Below, in pieces: positions 36,728 through 44,741 of a DNA stretch of 64,000 nt. The translations under genes were made by a program, and so were the position numbers. The stretch lies in NCBI GenBank assembly GCA_030538185.1, contig JAUNUK010000005.1, positions 124,001 to 188,000 of the forward strand. The letters are read 5' to 3'. The stretch is from Actinomycetaceae bacterium. GTDB lineage: Bacteria; Actinomycetota; Actinomycetes; Actinomycetales; Actinomycetaceae. The notes under the pieces are model-generated. The model was not told where the DNA came from and ran no database searches. It worked only from the letters and a program-made list of their open reading frames with translations. Numbering within the stretch: position 1 is the first letter of the stretch; every line of letters starts with the position of its first letter.

Positions 36728-37827
36728 TGGCAAAGGAACGTGTTGTCGTCAAGATCGGATCTTCATCCCTGACTCGACCTGATGGTGGCTTGGATCTGAA
36801 CAGGATCGACATGGTGTGTGCTGCGGTTGCGGCACAAAGCCGCAAGGATAAAGAGATCATTGTCGTCACTTCCGGTTCTATTGCCGCAGGTTTGGGACCG
36901 CTCGGTCTGGATACACCACCAAGCGATTTGAGCCTCGCACAGGCAGCTGCCTCCATTGGTCAAGGCATTTTGATGACCCGCTGGACTCAGGCGTTCACGT
37001 TATACGGCAAGGTGACAGGCCAGATCCTCTTGACAGCTCCCGACATGATGCGCCGCGAACACTACGCTAACGCCAGGCAGGCACTGGAACGCCTCTTGGC
37101 CTTGGGCGTTGTTCCCATCGTCAACGAAAACGATGCGGTCGCCACCGATGAGCTCCGCTTAGGTGACAACGATCGTCTTGCCGCCCTTGTGTCGCATTTG
37201 GTGACAGCTGACAGGCTCATCCTATTGACAGATGTGGATGGTCTTTACACGGCATCCCCGCGCACTCCTGGTGCTCGTCTCATCCCGAAGGTATCTTCAC
37301 CAGATGAACTTCAAGACATTTCGGTGACAACCCGTGGCTCAGGTTTGGGCACAGGAGGTATGGTCACCAAGGTCATTGCTGCGTCAATGGCTGCTGCAAA
37401 CGGAACTAAAGTGCGAGTGACCAGTGCGGACAACCTTGTTCCAGCCTTAGGTGGAGAAGACGTAGGAACCCTGTTCACGCCGACAGGCACCCGACGCGGT
37501 GCGCGACGCTTGTGGTTGGCCTACGCTGCAGATTCTCAAGGATCAATTTTTGTGGACGCGGGCGCAGTTCATGCGATCACCGCAGGTAAACACTCACTCT
37601 TGGCAGCTGGGGTACGCGGATACAGCGGTCCTTTCAGTGCAGGTGATGTCGTAAACATTTTGGGCGAGGACGGACAAATAGTTGCCCGAGGGTTCAGCGG
37701 CTACTCACAAGCTGAACTGGAGCAAATTTTGGCAATGCCAGACCGCTCGTTGGCCCCCAGGCCAGTGGTTCACCGTGACGATTTGGCTGAACTGTGGCCC
37801 GGAGCTAAGACAATAGTCCTAAAATGA
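36727..37827 (+). CDS. proB: Glutamate 5-kinase
   Basis: First step of proline synthesis: ATP-dependent phosphorylation of glutamate. The 366-residue protein has the amino-acid kinase domain (VVVKIGSSSLT, VTSGSIAAGLGPLG, NENDAVATDELRLGDNDRLAA, LTDVDGLYTASPR, GTGGMVTKVIAA). A C-terminal PUA domain from about residue 275 (GSIFVDAGAVHAI) is present in the long bacterial form that is feedback-inhibited by proline. It overlaps both neighbours (obgE by 1 bp, proA by 4 bp). Confidence 0.97.
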   Translation: MAKERVVVKIGSSSLTRPDGGLDLNRIDMVCAAVAAQSRKDKEIIVVTSGSIAAGLGPLGLDTPPSDLSLAQAAASIGQGILMTRWTQAFTLYGKVTGQILLTAPDMMRREHYANARQALERLLALGVVPIVNENDAVATDELRLGDNDRLAALVSHLVTADRLILLTDVDGLYTASPRTPGARLIPKVSSPDELQDISVTTRGSGLGTGGMVTKVIAASMAAANGTKVRVTSADNLVPALGGEDVGTLFTPTGTRRGARRLWLAYAADSQGSIFVDAGAVHAITAGKHSLLAAGVRGYSGPFSAGDVVNILGEDGQIVARGFSGYSQAELEQILAMPDRSLAPRPVVHRDDLAELWPGAKTIVLK

Positions 37828-39104
37828 TGACTATGGAGTCTATAACCGAGACAATCCGGGGCATCGCTCGACGCTCACAGCAGGCTGCAGCGTCTTTGCG
37901 AGGAACAAGTGGGGAAGAGCGCAAGAAGGTGCTTGAGGCCTTCGCCCGCCAGATTGATGGTGACGTTGCCGCAATAGTTGCCGCCAATGCCCAGGACTAT
38001 AGTCGGGAGGAAGCCCAGGGAATGAGTGCCGGTCTGCTAGACCGACTCAAACTGGATGCTAACCGGGTTGCGTCCTTAGCAGATGCTGTACGCGAGGTTG
38101 CCGCCCTGCCTGACCCCGTGGGGATTACCACTCAAGGTTCAGTTCGTCCCAACGGTTTACATGTGAGACAGGTGACGGTTCCCATGGGGGTTGTGGGAAT
38201 GGTTTATGAGGCCAGGCCGGGCGTGACGGTGGATGCGATTGCTTTGGCACTCATGTCGGGAAACGCAGTCATCACAAGAGGCGGAAGCGCTGCTGCTCTA
38301 TCGAACGCCGCCATTGTGGAATGTGCTTGGCGAGCATTGGCTGAGGTTGGACTTCCCAAAGAACTTGTCGCCAATATTGATGAATATGGCCGCGAAGGTG
38401 TTACAGCATTGCTGGAGGCACGTGGCCTGGTCGACCTCGTAATTCCCCGGGGTGGAGCAGGCCTGATACAGACCGTTGTGGACAAGGCAAAGGTCCCGGT
38501 TATTGAAACGGGGGTCGGAAATTGTCACGTATATATTGATGAGCAGGCAGACCTAGGTGATGCCTTAGAGATTGTGCTCAACGCCAAGACGCAACGTGTG
38601 GGCGTATGCAATGCGGCAGAGACCTTGCTTGTGCATCAAGGCATTGCCTCTGAGTTTCTGCCAGGCGTCCTCGGCAAGCTTGATGAAGCCGGGATAAGGA
38701 TTCACGGATGTCAACAAACCAAAAAAATTGCTGCCGATGGTGATATTCCTTGCCTGGAGGCCACGGAAGAAGACTGGGCCACAGAGTACTTGTCGGCCGA
38801 TCTGGCGGTGCGGGTAGTGCAGGATGTTGAGGAAGCCGTGCGCCATATTTCTCAATATTCTTCAGGGCATACTGAGGCGATCTGCTCTCTCAATGTGCGC
38901 GCACTCGATTTCTTCACATCTAGCGTGGATGCCGCCGCCATCGCCGTCAATGCCTCCACGCGTTTCACAGATGGTGGGCAGTTGGGGTTGGGTGCAGAGA
39001 TTGGTATTTCGACCCAAAAGCTTCACGCACGTGGCCCGATGGGCTTGTCTGCGTTGACGACCACAAAATGGATCATTGCCGGCAACGGACATACCCGTCC
39101 ATAG
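37824..39104 (+). CDS. proA: Gamma-glutamyl phosphate reductase
   Basis: NADPH-dependent reduction of gamma-glutamyl phosphate to glutamate semialdehyde, the second step of proline synthesis. The 426 residues contain PMGVVGMVYEARPGVTVDA, NAVITRGGSAA, VIPRGGAGLIQTV, the catalytic Cys in VGVCNAAETLLVH, and NASTRFTDGGQLGLGAEIGIS. The ATG overlaps the proB stop (ATGA). The third enzyme, ProC, is not in the window. Confidence 0.97.
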   Translation: MMTMESITETIRGIARRSQQAAASLRGTSGEERKKVLEAFARQIDGDVAAIVAANAQDYSREEAQGMSAGLLDRLKLDANRVASLADAVREVAALPDPVGITTQGSVRPNGLHVRQVTVPMGVVGMVYEARPGVTVDAIALALMSGNAVITRGGSAAALSNAAIVECAWRALAEVGLPKELVANIDEYGREGVTALLEARGLVDLVIPRGGAGLIQTVVDKAKVPVIETGVGNCHVYIDEQADLGDALEIVLNAKTQRVGVCNAAETLLVHQGIASEFLPGVLGKLDEAGIRIHGCQQTKKIAADGDIPCLEATEEDWATEYLSADLAVRVVQDVEEAVRHISQYSSGHTEAICSLNVRALDFFTSSVDAAAIAVNASTRFTDGGQLGLGAEIGISTQKLHARGPMGLSALTTTKWIIAGNGHTRP

Positions 39105-39154
39105 TAGGGTGAAGAGGTTGAGGAATCAGGGAGAGGCATGAGCGCGACGAGGAC

Positions 39155-39787
39155 ATGCACTTGAGTGGTTACGTGAGTGGAAATGGTGCCAGACGCCAAC
39201 GAATTGGCGTTATGGGTGGCACGTTTGACCCAATTCACCACGGTCACCTTGTGGCTGCTTCAGAGGTACAGCACGCTTTTTCCCTGGATGAGGTTATCTT
39301 CATTCCCACCGGAGTTCAGCCCTTTAAGACAAAAAAGCGCTCGACTTCACGTGAACATCGCTACCTAATGGCGGTGATTGCCACAGCATCTAATCCGCGG
39401 TTTACTGTTTCGAGGCTCGAGATTGACCGCCAAGGGATCACTTACACGGCTGACACCCTGGAGATCTTGGCAAAAACACACCCTAATGCCGATTTATTTT
39501 TTATCACAGGTTCTGACGCTTTGGCCTCTATTTTGGATTGGAAGGACGCCGATAGCCTGTTTAGTCTGGCACATTTTGTGGGCGTGACACGACCAGGACA
39601 TGTCTTGGATGCCACCGGATTACCCGAAGAACACGTATCCTTGGTTGAGGTTCCTGCAATGGCGATTTCATCAACCGACTGTCGTGCACGCATAGCTGAG
39701 GGCAAACCTGCGTGGTATTTGGTTCCAGATGGAGTCGTACAGTACATCGGTAAACACGGCTTGTATTTGGGGGTGGACGTTGAGTGA
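39155..39787 (+). CDS. nadD: Nicotinate-nucleotide adenylyltransferase
   Basis: Transfers AMP to nicotinate mononucleotide in NAD synthesis. It has the [18 protein letters not shown] start with the HXGH motif, [10 protein letters not shown], the [15 protein letters not shown] segment and the late [11 protein letters not shown] (ISSTXXR). The 210-residue length is typical. The start is uncertain: ATG 39155 is used, but its ribosome-binding site (GAGGA) is very close. GTG 39173 would begin just before the conserved core. It overlaps the following TTG start by 8 bp. Confidence 0.95.
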   Translation: MHLSGYVSGNGARRQRIGVMGGTFDPIHHGHLVAASEVQHAFSLDEVIFIPTGVQPFKTKKRSTSREHRYLMAVIATASNPRFTVSRLEIDRQGITYTADTLEILAKTHPNADLFFITGSDALASILDWKDADSLFSLAHFVGVTRPGHVLDATGLPEEHVSLVEVPAMAISSTDCRARIAEGKPAWYLVPDGVVQYIGKHGLYLGVDVE

Positions 39788-40919
39788 TTCTTTGACTCCG
39801 CCTACCCCGCGTTCCCAACGCAGGGCGCTTCGACAAAACGAAGAAGGTGTTGAACCTAAACTTTCAATTCCGCCTTCGGCGCGAGCTGTCCGCACGACTG
39901 ATGAGACAGGATCAATCACGGGAGTCATCCCTGTGACCTCAAGCGGACCAGCTGGATCGAGGAGTGCCTCAGAGGGGCCAGTTCCCGGGCCCGTAGAGGG
40001 GCAGGCACACGAGGCAGGCGCTGCTGCTGCCGGTGATCGCTCACCGTCTCGATCTTCTCCTCGACGGCAACCAGTTAGGCGTATTACCACTGATCCGGTG
40101 CCTTTGCCTCCGTCGACAACGGGGATGATCCCACGGACAGTGGAACAGGCCACTGCGGGTAGCGCAGGTGTGCCTATGAGGCGCGCTGACCAGAGGCAAC
40201 GCAGAGCACAGGATCTTCAAGGTCACGATGGAAATGTCCGCGGCGCGAGAGAGTCGCAAGTACAACCTCCGCCGGCTGCGCCCGCACCTCAACAAACTGA
40301 GTTACCTCAACGCCGTCCTCGGCCTGCCGGCCCGGTTCCCGCGACCAGAAGGGCAACTTCGTCTCAGCCGCAACCAACTCAGCCCACCAGCCAACCATCC
40401 AGGCGTGTTATCCGGTCAGGTGCTCCTGCTGGGCCGACGCGCAGGCAGATCGTTTCCTCCGAAGGGGGGCGTGCAGGGCAGGTCGCAGGACGCAGCACCC
40501 AGATGTTGCCACAGCGTAGGTTATTGCAGCGCGAAACCCTAGAAGAGTCTTTGGCGCGCAGAGAAGCAGAACTACACGCATTAGAGATGGCTGCGCGAGA
40601 GGCCGAATTAAAAGCGCGAGAGGCCGAATTAGAGGCTCTTATCACTCACCGTATGAAGTCTGGGCTTGCCATCGAAGGCAATATTGAGCTCGAGTGGGAT
40701 GAATATGAAGAGACCTTCTTTGAACGGCTGATTCGACGTTCTGGGCGTTGGGGTTTTGCATTGCTGGCTTTATCAGGTGTTATTCGCTGGGTTGCTGTTG
40801 TCCTGGGTACGGTTTTAGGGGCAGGCTTGCTGATCCTCGCCCTCGACAGGTCTACCGATGCCCAAGGTGAGCTACCCGAGCAGCCGACCCAGGTCATTGT
40901 TGAGGCGATCTGGACCTAG
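39780..40919 (+). CDS. Hypothetical protein with disordered N-terminus, coiled coil and C-terminal membrane helix
   Basis: I do not recognise a family. The 379 residues comprise a long low-complexity part rich in Pro, Gln, Arg and Ser (about 1-245), a highly charged coiled coil (about 245-290) with repeated [15 protein letters not shown], an acidic [15 protein letters not shown] segment, and a hydrophobic stretch near 325-360 ([20 protein letters not shown] and after). The likely form is a C-terminally anchored membrane protein with a large cytosolic region. A similar uncharacterised gene often sits between nadD and rsfS in actinobacteria. The TTG at 39780 overlaps nadD. Confidence 0.7.
   Translation: MSDSLTPPTPRSQRRALRQNEEGVEPKLSIPPSARAVRTTDETGSITGVIPVTSSGPAGSRSASEGPVPGPVEGQAHEAGAAAAGDRSPSRSSPRRQPVRRITTDPVPLPPSTTGMIPRTVEQATAGSAGVPMRRADQRQRRAQDLQGHDGNVRGARESQVQPPPAAPAPQQTELPQRRPRPAGPVPATRRATSSQPQPTQPTSQPSRRVIRSGAPAGPTRRQIVSSEGGRAGQVAGRSTQMLPQRRLLQRETLEESLARREAELHALEMAAREAELKAREAELEALITHRMKSGLAIEGNIELEWDEYEETFFERLIRRSGRWGFALLALSGVIRWVAVVLGTVLGAGLLILALDRSTDAQGELPEQPTQVIVEAIWT
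40593..40631 (+). repeat. 21-bp tandem direct repeat within the coiled-coil gene
   Basis: GCGCGAGAGGCCGAATTA occurs at 40593-40610 and again, unchanged, at 40614-40631 with a 21-bp period. It encodes two copies of the heptad [15 protein letters not shown] weaker third unit precedes it. Exact nucleotide identity suggests a recent slip or duplication event. Confidence 0.85.
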
Positions 40920-40961
40920 TGTTAGCCTGATGCTTCGTCGTTACCCGAATGAGGAGATTGA

Positions 40962-41339
40962 ATGCCTGCGGATCCGCAATTAGTGAGGATCGTTCGCGCC
41001 CTGGCGATGGGGGCCCAAGAAAAACTGGCGACCCAGATTGTCATTTTGGATGTCTCTGACAAGCTATTGCATACCGAAATATTTGCGGTTGCCAGTGGCA
41101 CCAATGAAAGACAGGTTGCCAGCATCGTTGATGCTATTGCCGAAGCCGCCAAAGCAGAGGGCCAACAACTTTTGCGTGTGGAAGGAAAAAACACCCTGAG
41201 ATGGGTGCTTATGGATTTCGGGGACATTATTTTCCACGTTCAACACGAGGAAGACAGGGTGTACTACTCTTTGGAACGCCTGTGGGGCGATTGCCCGGTC
41301 ATTGCTCTTGATGATGTCGCTCAAAGGACGACACAGTGA
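40962..41339 (+). CDS. rsfS: Ribosomal silencing factor RsfS
   Basis: Binds L14 of the 50S subunit and blocks subunit joining under starvation. The 125-residue protein has the family patterns IVILDVSDKLLHTEIFAVASG, NERQVASIVDAI, WVLMDFGDIIFHVQHEEDR and YYSLERLWGDCP. The ATG at 40962 follows GAGGAG. Its stop overlaps the next GTG (GTGA). Confidence 0.96.
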   Translation: MPADPQLVRIVRALAMGAQEKLATQIVILDVSDKLLHTEIFAVASGTNERQVASIVDAIAEAAKAEGQQLLRVEGKNTLRWVLMDFGDIIFHVQHEEDRVYYSLERLWGDCPVIALDDVAQRTTQ

Positions 41340-42004
41340 CGGCTTCCACTATTGTTTTATTGCGGCATGGACAAACAGATCACAATGCTGAAGGCCGTAT
41401 TCAAGGTCAGATAGATATTCCGTTGAATGATCTCGGCCGGGCCCAGGCGGCAGCGATGGCCAAGGTTTTGGCTCCCAGATTATTGGATCCTGTGGATTTG
41501 GACGCAGCCTATCGCGGTTCGCGTGTCCCTTTGTCGGGGGGAGCAATCAAGGTCGTTTCTTCGCCGCTGTCCCGCGCCGTCGACACGGCCAGCCCCTTGG
41601 CTGCCTTGTTGGGTGTCGCGGTCGAAACCGATGACGTCTTAAAGGAACGTAACTTTGGCCTGTGGGAGGGTATGACGGGCCCGGAGATCCGTGAGCGTTG
41701 GCCTGCCGAACACAAGGTTTGGCGCGGCGGGGGTGATCCTGAGGGCGTCGGAGTGGAAACCAGGCTGGATTTGGGCTTGCGCGTCGCCGCTGGCTTGCGT
41801 CGCCTTGCCAAAGGTATGTCCGAGGGCGGCACGCTGGTGTGTGTGGCACACGGTTCAGCCATCACTCAAGGGCTGTCTGTCTTATTGGATCTGGATCCAC
41901 AAAACTGGTTTGGTATGCGTGGCCTGTACAACTGCCACTGGGCAGTCGTGACCCCACAGGGGCGCCGTCCGGGCTGGCTATTGCAGGCCTATAACGTGAG
42001 TTGA
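41336..42004 (+). CDS. Histidine phosphatase (phosphoglycerate mutase-like) family protein
   Basis: A 222-residue branch-1 histidine phosphatase. The phosphohistidine motif LLRHGQTDHN lies at the N-terminus, SSPLSRAVDTA follows, the acid residue lies in ERNFGLWEGMTGPEI, and the second histidine in VCVAHGSAI. In actinobacteria the gene after rsfS often encodes such a phosphatase, sometimes assigned to glucosyl-3-phosphoglycerate dephosphorylation. The substrate here is not determined. It is coupled to rsfS by a GTGA overlap. Confidence 0.88.
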   Translation: MTASTIVLLRHGQTDHNAEGRIQGQIDIPLNDLGRAQAAAMAKVLAPRLLDPVDLDAAYRGSRVPLSGGAIKVVSSPLSRAVDTASPLAALLGVAVETDDVLKERNFGLWEGMTGPEIRERWPAEHKVWRGGGDPEGVGVETRLDLGLRVAAGLRRLAKGMSEGGTLVCVAHGSAITQGLSVLLDLDPQNWFGMRGLYNCHWAVVTPQGRRPGWLLQAYNVS

Positions 42005-42078
42005 TAGCTGCAGTGAGAAGTGTCCGCCCTCGAAAATGAATGGGACTCCTGCATTGTGCGGGTGCTGTTTTGAAGGAA

Positions 42079-42669
42079 CTAGACGGTTTTGGAGGCTTCT
42101 TCGAAGCTGAGGCGACCTAGTCTGGGAGAGATGCCCTCAGGATCGCCGTGGCCGGCGCAGATCATCATAAAAGTTTTCCAAGAGCTGTCTGCCAAGAATG
42201 CTTGGTTTAAGCCTTCCATATTGGCCCCGCTCATGGGGTGGACATCCAGGCCTTGCGCGCGTAGAGAAATAATCATGTACCCGAGTTGGATCCAAGCGTT
42301 TGCGGGGGCTAAGTCCGGTGCCCAATCGGCTTCACGCAGCATGTTCACGACGTATTCGGAGCTGCCCATGTGTTCCATACCGTCAATGAAGTTGGTGTCA
42401 TAGGCGGCCAGCAGCAAAACGGGTGCGCTTTCAACCGAGTTCTTATTGCCTTTCGAGGCCAGTTGAGCAACCGTGGCCCGCGCCTCTGGAGAGGTGACAC
42501 GGATGAGGCGGATGGGGTTGGCATTGAAGGCCGTGGGCGCCCATTTTGCCTCGTCGTAGGCTCTTTGAACAATGTCAGGGTCAACAGGTGCCGATGTCCA
42601 CTGACGCACGGTGTGGGCGTCATGGAAGAGCTGTGCGATAGATTCGCTGTTTAGGGCCGCTTTAGTCAT
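42079..42669 (-). CDS. Nitroreductase-family protein (RutE/HadB-like)
   Basis: A 196-residue flavin-dependent oxidoreductase of the malonic semialdehyde reductase RutE-like group. It has LFHDAHTVRQWTSAPVD (N-terminal FMN-phosphate Arg region), AKWAPTAFNANPIRLIRV with the conserved Asn-X-Pro, SSEYVVNMLREADWAPDLAPANAWIQLGYMI, and the C-terminal GHGDPEGISPRLGR. It probably forms a homodimer with FMN. The physiological substrate is unknown, since no pyrimidine-degradation genes are nearby. The promoter suggests a leaderless mRNA. Confidence 0.87.
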   Translation of the reverse strand: MTKAALNSESIAQLFHDAHTVRQWTSAPVDPDIVQRAYDEAKWAPTAFNANPIRLIRVTSPEARATVAQLASKGNKNSVESAPVLLLAAYDTNFIDGMEHMGSSEYVVNMLREADWAPDLAPANAWIQLGYMIISLRAQGLDVHPMSGANMEGLNQAFLADSSWKTFMMICAGHGDPEGISPRLGRLSFEEASKTV

Positions 42670-42705
42670 ATATGAAACCTATCTCAAGAGTGTTTCCTAT
42701 GTACA
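42669..42705 (-). promoter_or_regulatory. Probable leaderless promoter of the nitroreductase gene
   Basis: On the minus strand TGTACA, an 18-bp spacer and TAGGTT (42676-42681) are followed by six bases and the ATG at 42669. There is no Shine-Dalgarno sequence in those six bases (TCATAT). Transcription is expected to start at the A of the ATG. Confidence 0.55.
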
Positions 42706-42760
42706 GTTGCCCATCACGGCAATTGCAACGCAAGGCTCTGCCCAGATGTTTTGGAACTAG

Positions 42761-42790
42761 AAAAGCCCGAAACCACGTTTTCGGGCTTTT
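42761..42790. terminator. Bidirectional rho-independent terminator
   Basis: AAAAGCCCGAAA (42761-42772) / TTTCGGGCTTTT (42779-42790) is a textbook symmetric terminator with A and T runs on both sides. It lies between the nitroreductase promoter and the tRNA-Ala gene, so it ends leftward transcription from the tRNA gene. Confidence 0.8.
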
Positions 42791-42800
42791 CGCGAGTGAC

Positions 42801-42822
42801 GCGCCGCGGATTATCGCGGCGC
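42801..42822. repeat. GC-rich palindrome
   Basis: GCGCCGCG (42801-42808) pairs perfectly with CGCGGCGC (42815-42822). It is the middle of three consecutive hairpins between the nitroreductase gene and the tRNA gene. It has no T run and could be a processing or stability element. Confidence 0.6.
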
Positions 42823-42836
42823 AATTCAACACTGAA

Positions 42837-42870
42837 ACAGTTTGAGGGCCCCTCGGGGCCCTCAAACTGT
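42837..42870 (-). terminator. 16-bp perfect inverted repeat just after tRNA-Ala
   Basis: ACAGTTTGAGGGCCCC (42837-42852) / GGGGCCCTCAAACTGT (42855-42870), loop TC. The repeat starts two bases beyond the tRNA 3' end on the minus strand. It may act as terminator or as the 3' processing boundary of the tRNA transcript. The following minus-strand sequence is only mildly T-rich. Confidence 0.6.
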
Positions 42871-42872
42871 TG

Positions 42873-42945
42873 TGGAGCTAAGGGGATTCGAACCCCTGAC
42901 CTCTTCCATGCCATGGAAGCGCGCTACCAACTGCGCCATAGCCCC
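42873..42945 (-). tRNA. tRNA-Ala (anticodon GGC)
   Basis: The 73-nt minus-strand sequence folds into a complete cloverleaf. The acceptor stem is GGGGCTA/TAGCTCC and contains the G3-U70 pair that identifies alanine tRNAs. The anticodon stem CTTCC/GGAAG encloses ATGGCAT, with anticodon GGC at 42910-42912. The T arm is CAGGGGTTCGAATCCCCTT. The discriminator base is A and CCA is not encoded. It reads GCC and GCT codons. Confidence 0.96.
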
Positions 42946-42961
42946 GTAAGACAACTTGAAG

Positions 42962-42992
42962 ATTATACACATATTTAGCCCTGCCTAGGCAA
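42962..42992 (-). promoter_or_regulatory. Promoter of tRNA-Ala
   Basis: A consensus TATAAT -10 box (minus strand, 42962-42967) lies 16 bp upstream of the tRNA 5' end. TTGCCT about 19 bp further upstream is the best -35 candidate. Expected transcription start is near 42955. Confidence 0.6.
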
Positions 42993-43111
42993 GTTTTGTA
43001 GCTGAGATGCCAGTCTCGTTTAGGGGGCTATGGCGGTATTTGCGCTGCTCTACTTCCTGGAATGAGCAGGTTGCTTACCCCGTGATCCGGTGCAGACGAT
43101 AGGGTAACGGT

Positions 43112-44020
43112 ATGACGACGTGGACAGTTCAAGATGTGTGTGACTGGATGGAGTCGGTTTATCCGGCTGTGTTGGCTGAGGACTGGGACAGGGTTGGGTT
43201 GATTTGCGGCCAGCCCAGTGCGCCCGTGCGAAAGATTTTGCTTGCACTGGACCCGGTCAAAGAAATCGCTACAGAAGCCATCGAATATGGGGCGGACATG
43301 GTTATCACGCACCATCCTCTATACCTGCGCGGCACATGGACGGTTGCAGCCGACACGCCCAAGGGCGCGGTCATCCACGAACTGATCACACACAACTGCG
43401 CCCTATTCAATGCGCACACCAACGCCGACAGCGCACGTGGGGGAGTCGCCGATGCCCTAGCACTAGCGGCAGGACTAAAACCGGAACAGTGTCTGCCACT
43501 GATTCCTGACCCCCACAACCCCGGACTGGGTCTAGGACGTGTGGGCAACCTTGAGGCCCCCACAACGCTGGAGGCCTTCACCACACGCCTGGCTAACAAT
43601 CTTCCGCCCTCGGCAGGGGGGATACTGGTGGCGGGAAACCCCGACACGACAATCCAAAAAGTGGCTGTGAGTGGAGGCTCCGGGGATTCTATGCTCGAAA
43701 CTGCCCGCGCGACAGGTGCTGATGTATTCGTCACCGCAGACCTGCGTCACCACCCGGCCTCTGAACACCTTGAGGCGGGCGAAAAACCCGCTCTGGTTGT
43801 CCCTACGCACTGGGCGAGCGAATGGGTGTGGCTACCGCAACTGGAAAATCAGCTAACCCAGCACGCCAGTGAACACGGCATCGACTTAGAGGTTAAACTG
43901 TCCCATACGGTTACAGAGCCGTGGACGCGCTATGTTGCGACCACGACACAAGAAAACGCGACACAAGAAAATACGGTGCAACAAACATCCAAGGAGGACA
44001 CACGTGAAGGCAACGCCTGA
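43112..44020 (+). CDS. Nif3-like dinuclear metal center protein
   Basis: A 302-residue Nif3/YbgI-family protein that forms hexamers and binds two metal ions. It may act as a GTP cyclohydrolase-like hydrolase, but its function is unsettled. Motifs are EDWDRVGLICGQP, the metal-binding MVITHHPLYLRG, FNAHTNADSARGGV, and the C-terminal TADLRHHPASEHLEAG. The tail is Thr- and Gln-rich. A TAGGGT box lies six bases before the ATG, which could be a leaderless -10 or a weak ribosome-binding site. It begins the nif3 / coiled-coil / RNase H gene set. Confidence 0.93.
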   Translation: MTTWTVQDVCDWMESVYPAVLAEDWDRVGLICGQPSAPVRKILLALDPVKEIATEAIEYGADMVITHHPLYLRGTWTVAADTPKGAVIHELITHNCALFNAHTNADSARGGVADALALAAGLKPEQCLPLIPDPHNPGLGLGRVGNLEAPTTLEAFTTRLANNLPPSAGGILVAGNPDTTIQKVAVSGGSGDSMLETARATGADVFVTADLRHHPASEHLEAGEKPALVVPTHWASEWVWLPQLENQLTQHASEHGIDLEVKLSHTVTEPWTRYVATTTQENATQENTVQQTSKEDTREGNA

Positions 44021-44741
44021 GGAACAGCGTCAAGTCCTAGTCCTGCAAGGAATCGACACCACTTTGGCCCAGCTCAAACACGAACGCGCCACCCTGGAGA
44101 CCATCGCGCAGCTGGCAGAACTGGAAGCTCGTGAAACTGAGCTCAACAAAGAGCGCACTCAGAATATGGCTGAACTATCCGATGCCAAGAGGGAACTGAC
44201 TCGCGCAGAAGATGATGTCATGCAGGTGCGTACGCGCGCCTCCAGGCAGCGCACGCGCCTAGATGAAGGCACCGCCAGCCCTAAAGAGCTGCAGGCCATA
44301 CAAGAAGAACTGGAACTCTTAGGCGTGCGCCAAGGGGAGCTAGAAGACCAGGAACTTGCTGCCATGGAGGCAATGGAGGCCCTGGAACAAACCAAAGTGC
44401 GCATCGAGTCCGACCTTGAGCATGTGGCCCAAGACCGTAGCAAAACCCAAGAAGCACACGACGCCGCAGATAACCGCCTGGGTGCCCAAATTTCGCAAGA
44501 AAATACGACGCGCGACTCCGTGGCAGCTTCCATACCCCCAGCACTATTGCGCGAATACGAAAACATACGTCAAAGCACGGGAGGACTTGGGGCCGTGGCC
44601 TTGCGTGGGGTGCGCGTGGAAGGCATGGCCTTGGAATTTCCCACCGTAGAAATCAATAAGATCCGCAAGGCTGCCCCCGACGATGTCCTAATATCTGAAG
44701 AATACGAGTACATGCTGATCCGCGTCGAAGACGAGGGCTAA
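44004..44741 (+). CDS. CdsZ/C4 zinc-ribbon family coiled-coil protein lacking the cysteines
   Basis: A 245-residue protein made of a long antiparallel coiled coil (about 20-180, LAQLKHERATLETIAQL onward, with the loop GTASPKELQAIQEELELL) and a small C-terminal domain. In relatives next to nif3 the C-terminal domain carries two CXXC pairs around an ELNRIRxAAPDEV motif. Here that segment is VEINKIRKAAPDDV, but all four cysteines are gone (EGMALEF before it, ISEEYEYMLIRVEDEG after it). Zinc binding is therefore not expected. The GTG at 44004 has AAGGAGG six bases upstream. It overlaps nif3 by 17 bp and touches the next ATG (TAATG). Confidence 0.88.
   Translation: MKATPEEQRQVLVLQGIDTTLAQLKHERATLETIAQLAELEARETELNKERTQNMAELSDAKRELTRAEDDVMQVRTRASRQRTRLDEGTASPKELQAIQEELELLGVRQGELEDQELAAMEAMEALEQTKVRIESDLEHVAQDRSKTQEAHDAADNRLGAQISQENTTRDSVAASIPPALLREYENIRQSTGGLGAVALRGVRVEGMALEFPTVEINKIRKAAPDDVLISEEYEYMLIRVEDEG

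Noticed and set aside
39729..39787. Longer N-terminus for the coiled-coil membrane protein, reading through the end of nadD
   Set aside because: It would overlap nadD by almost 60 bases in another frame without a ribosome-binding site. The TTG at 39780 is a simpler coupled start.
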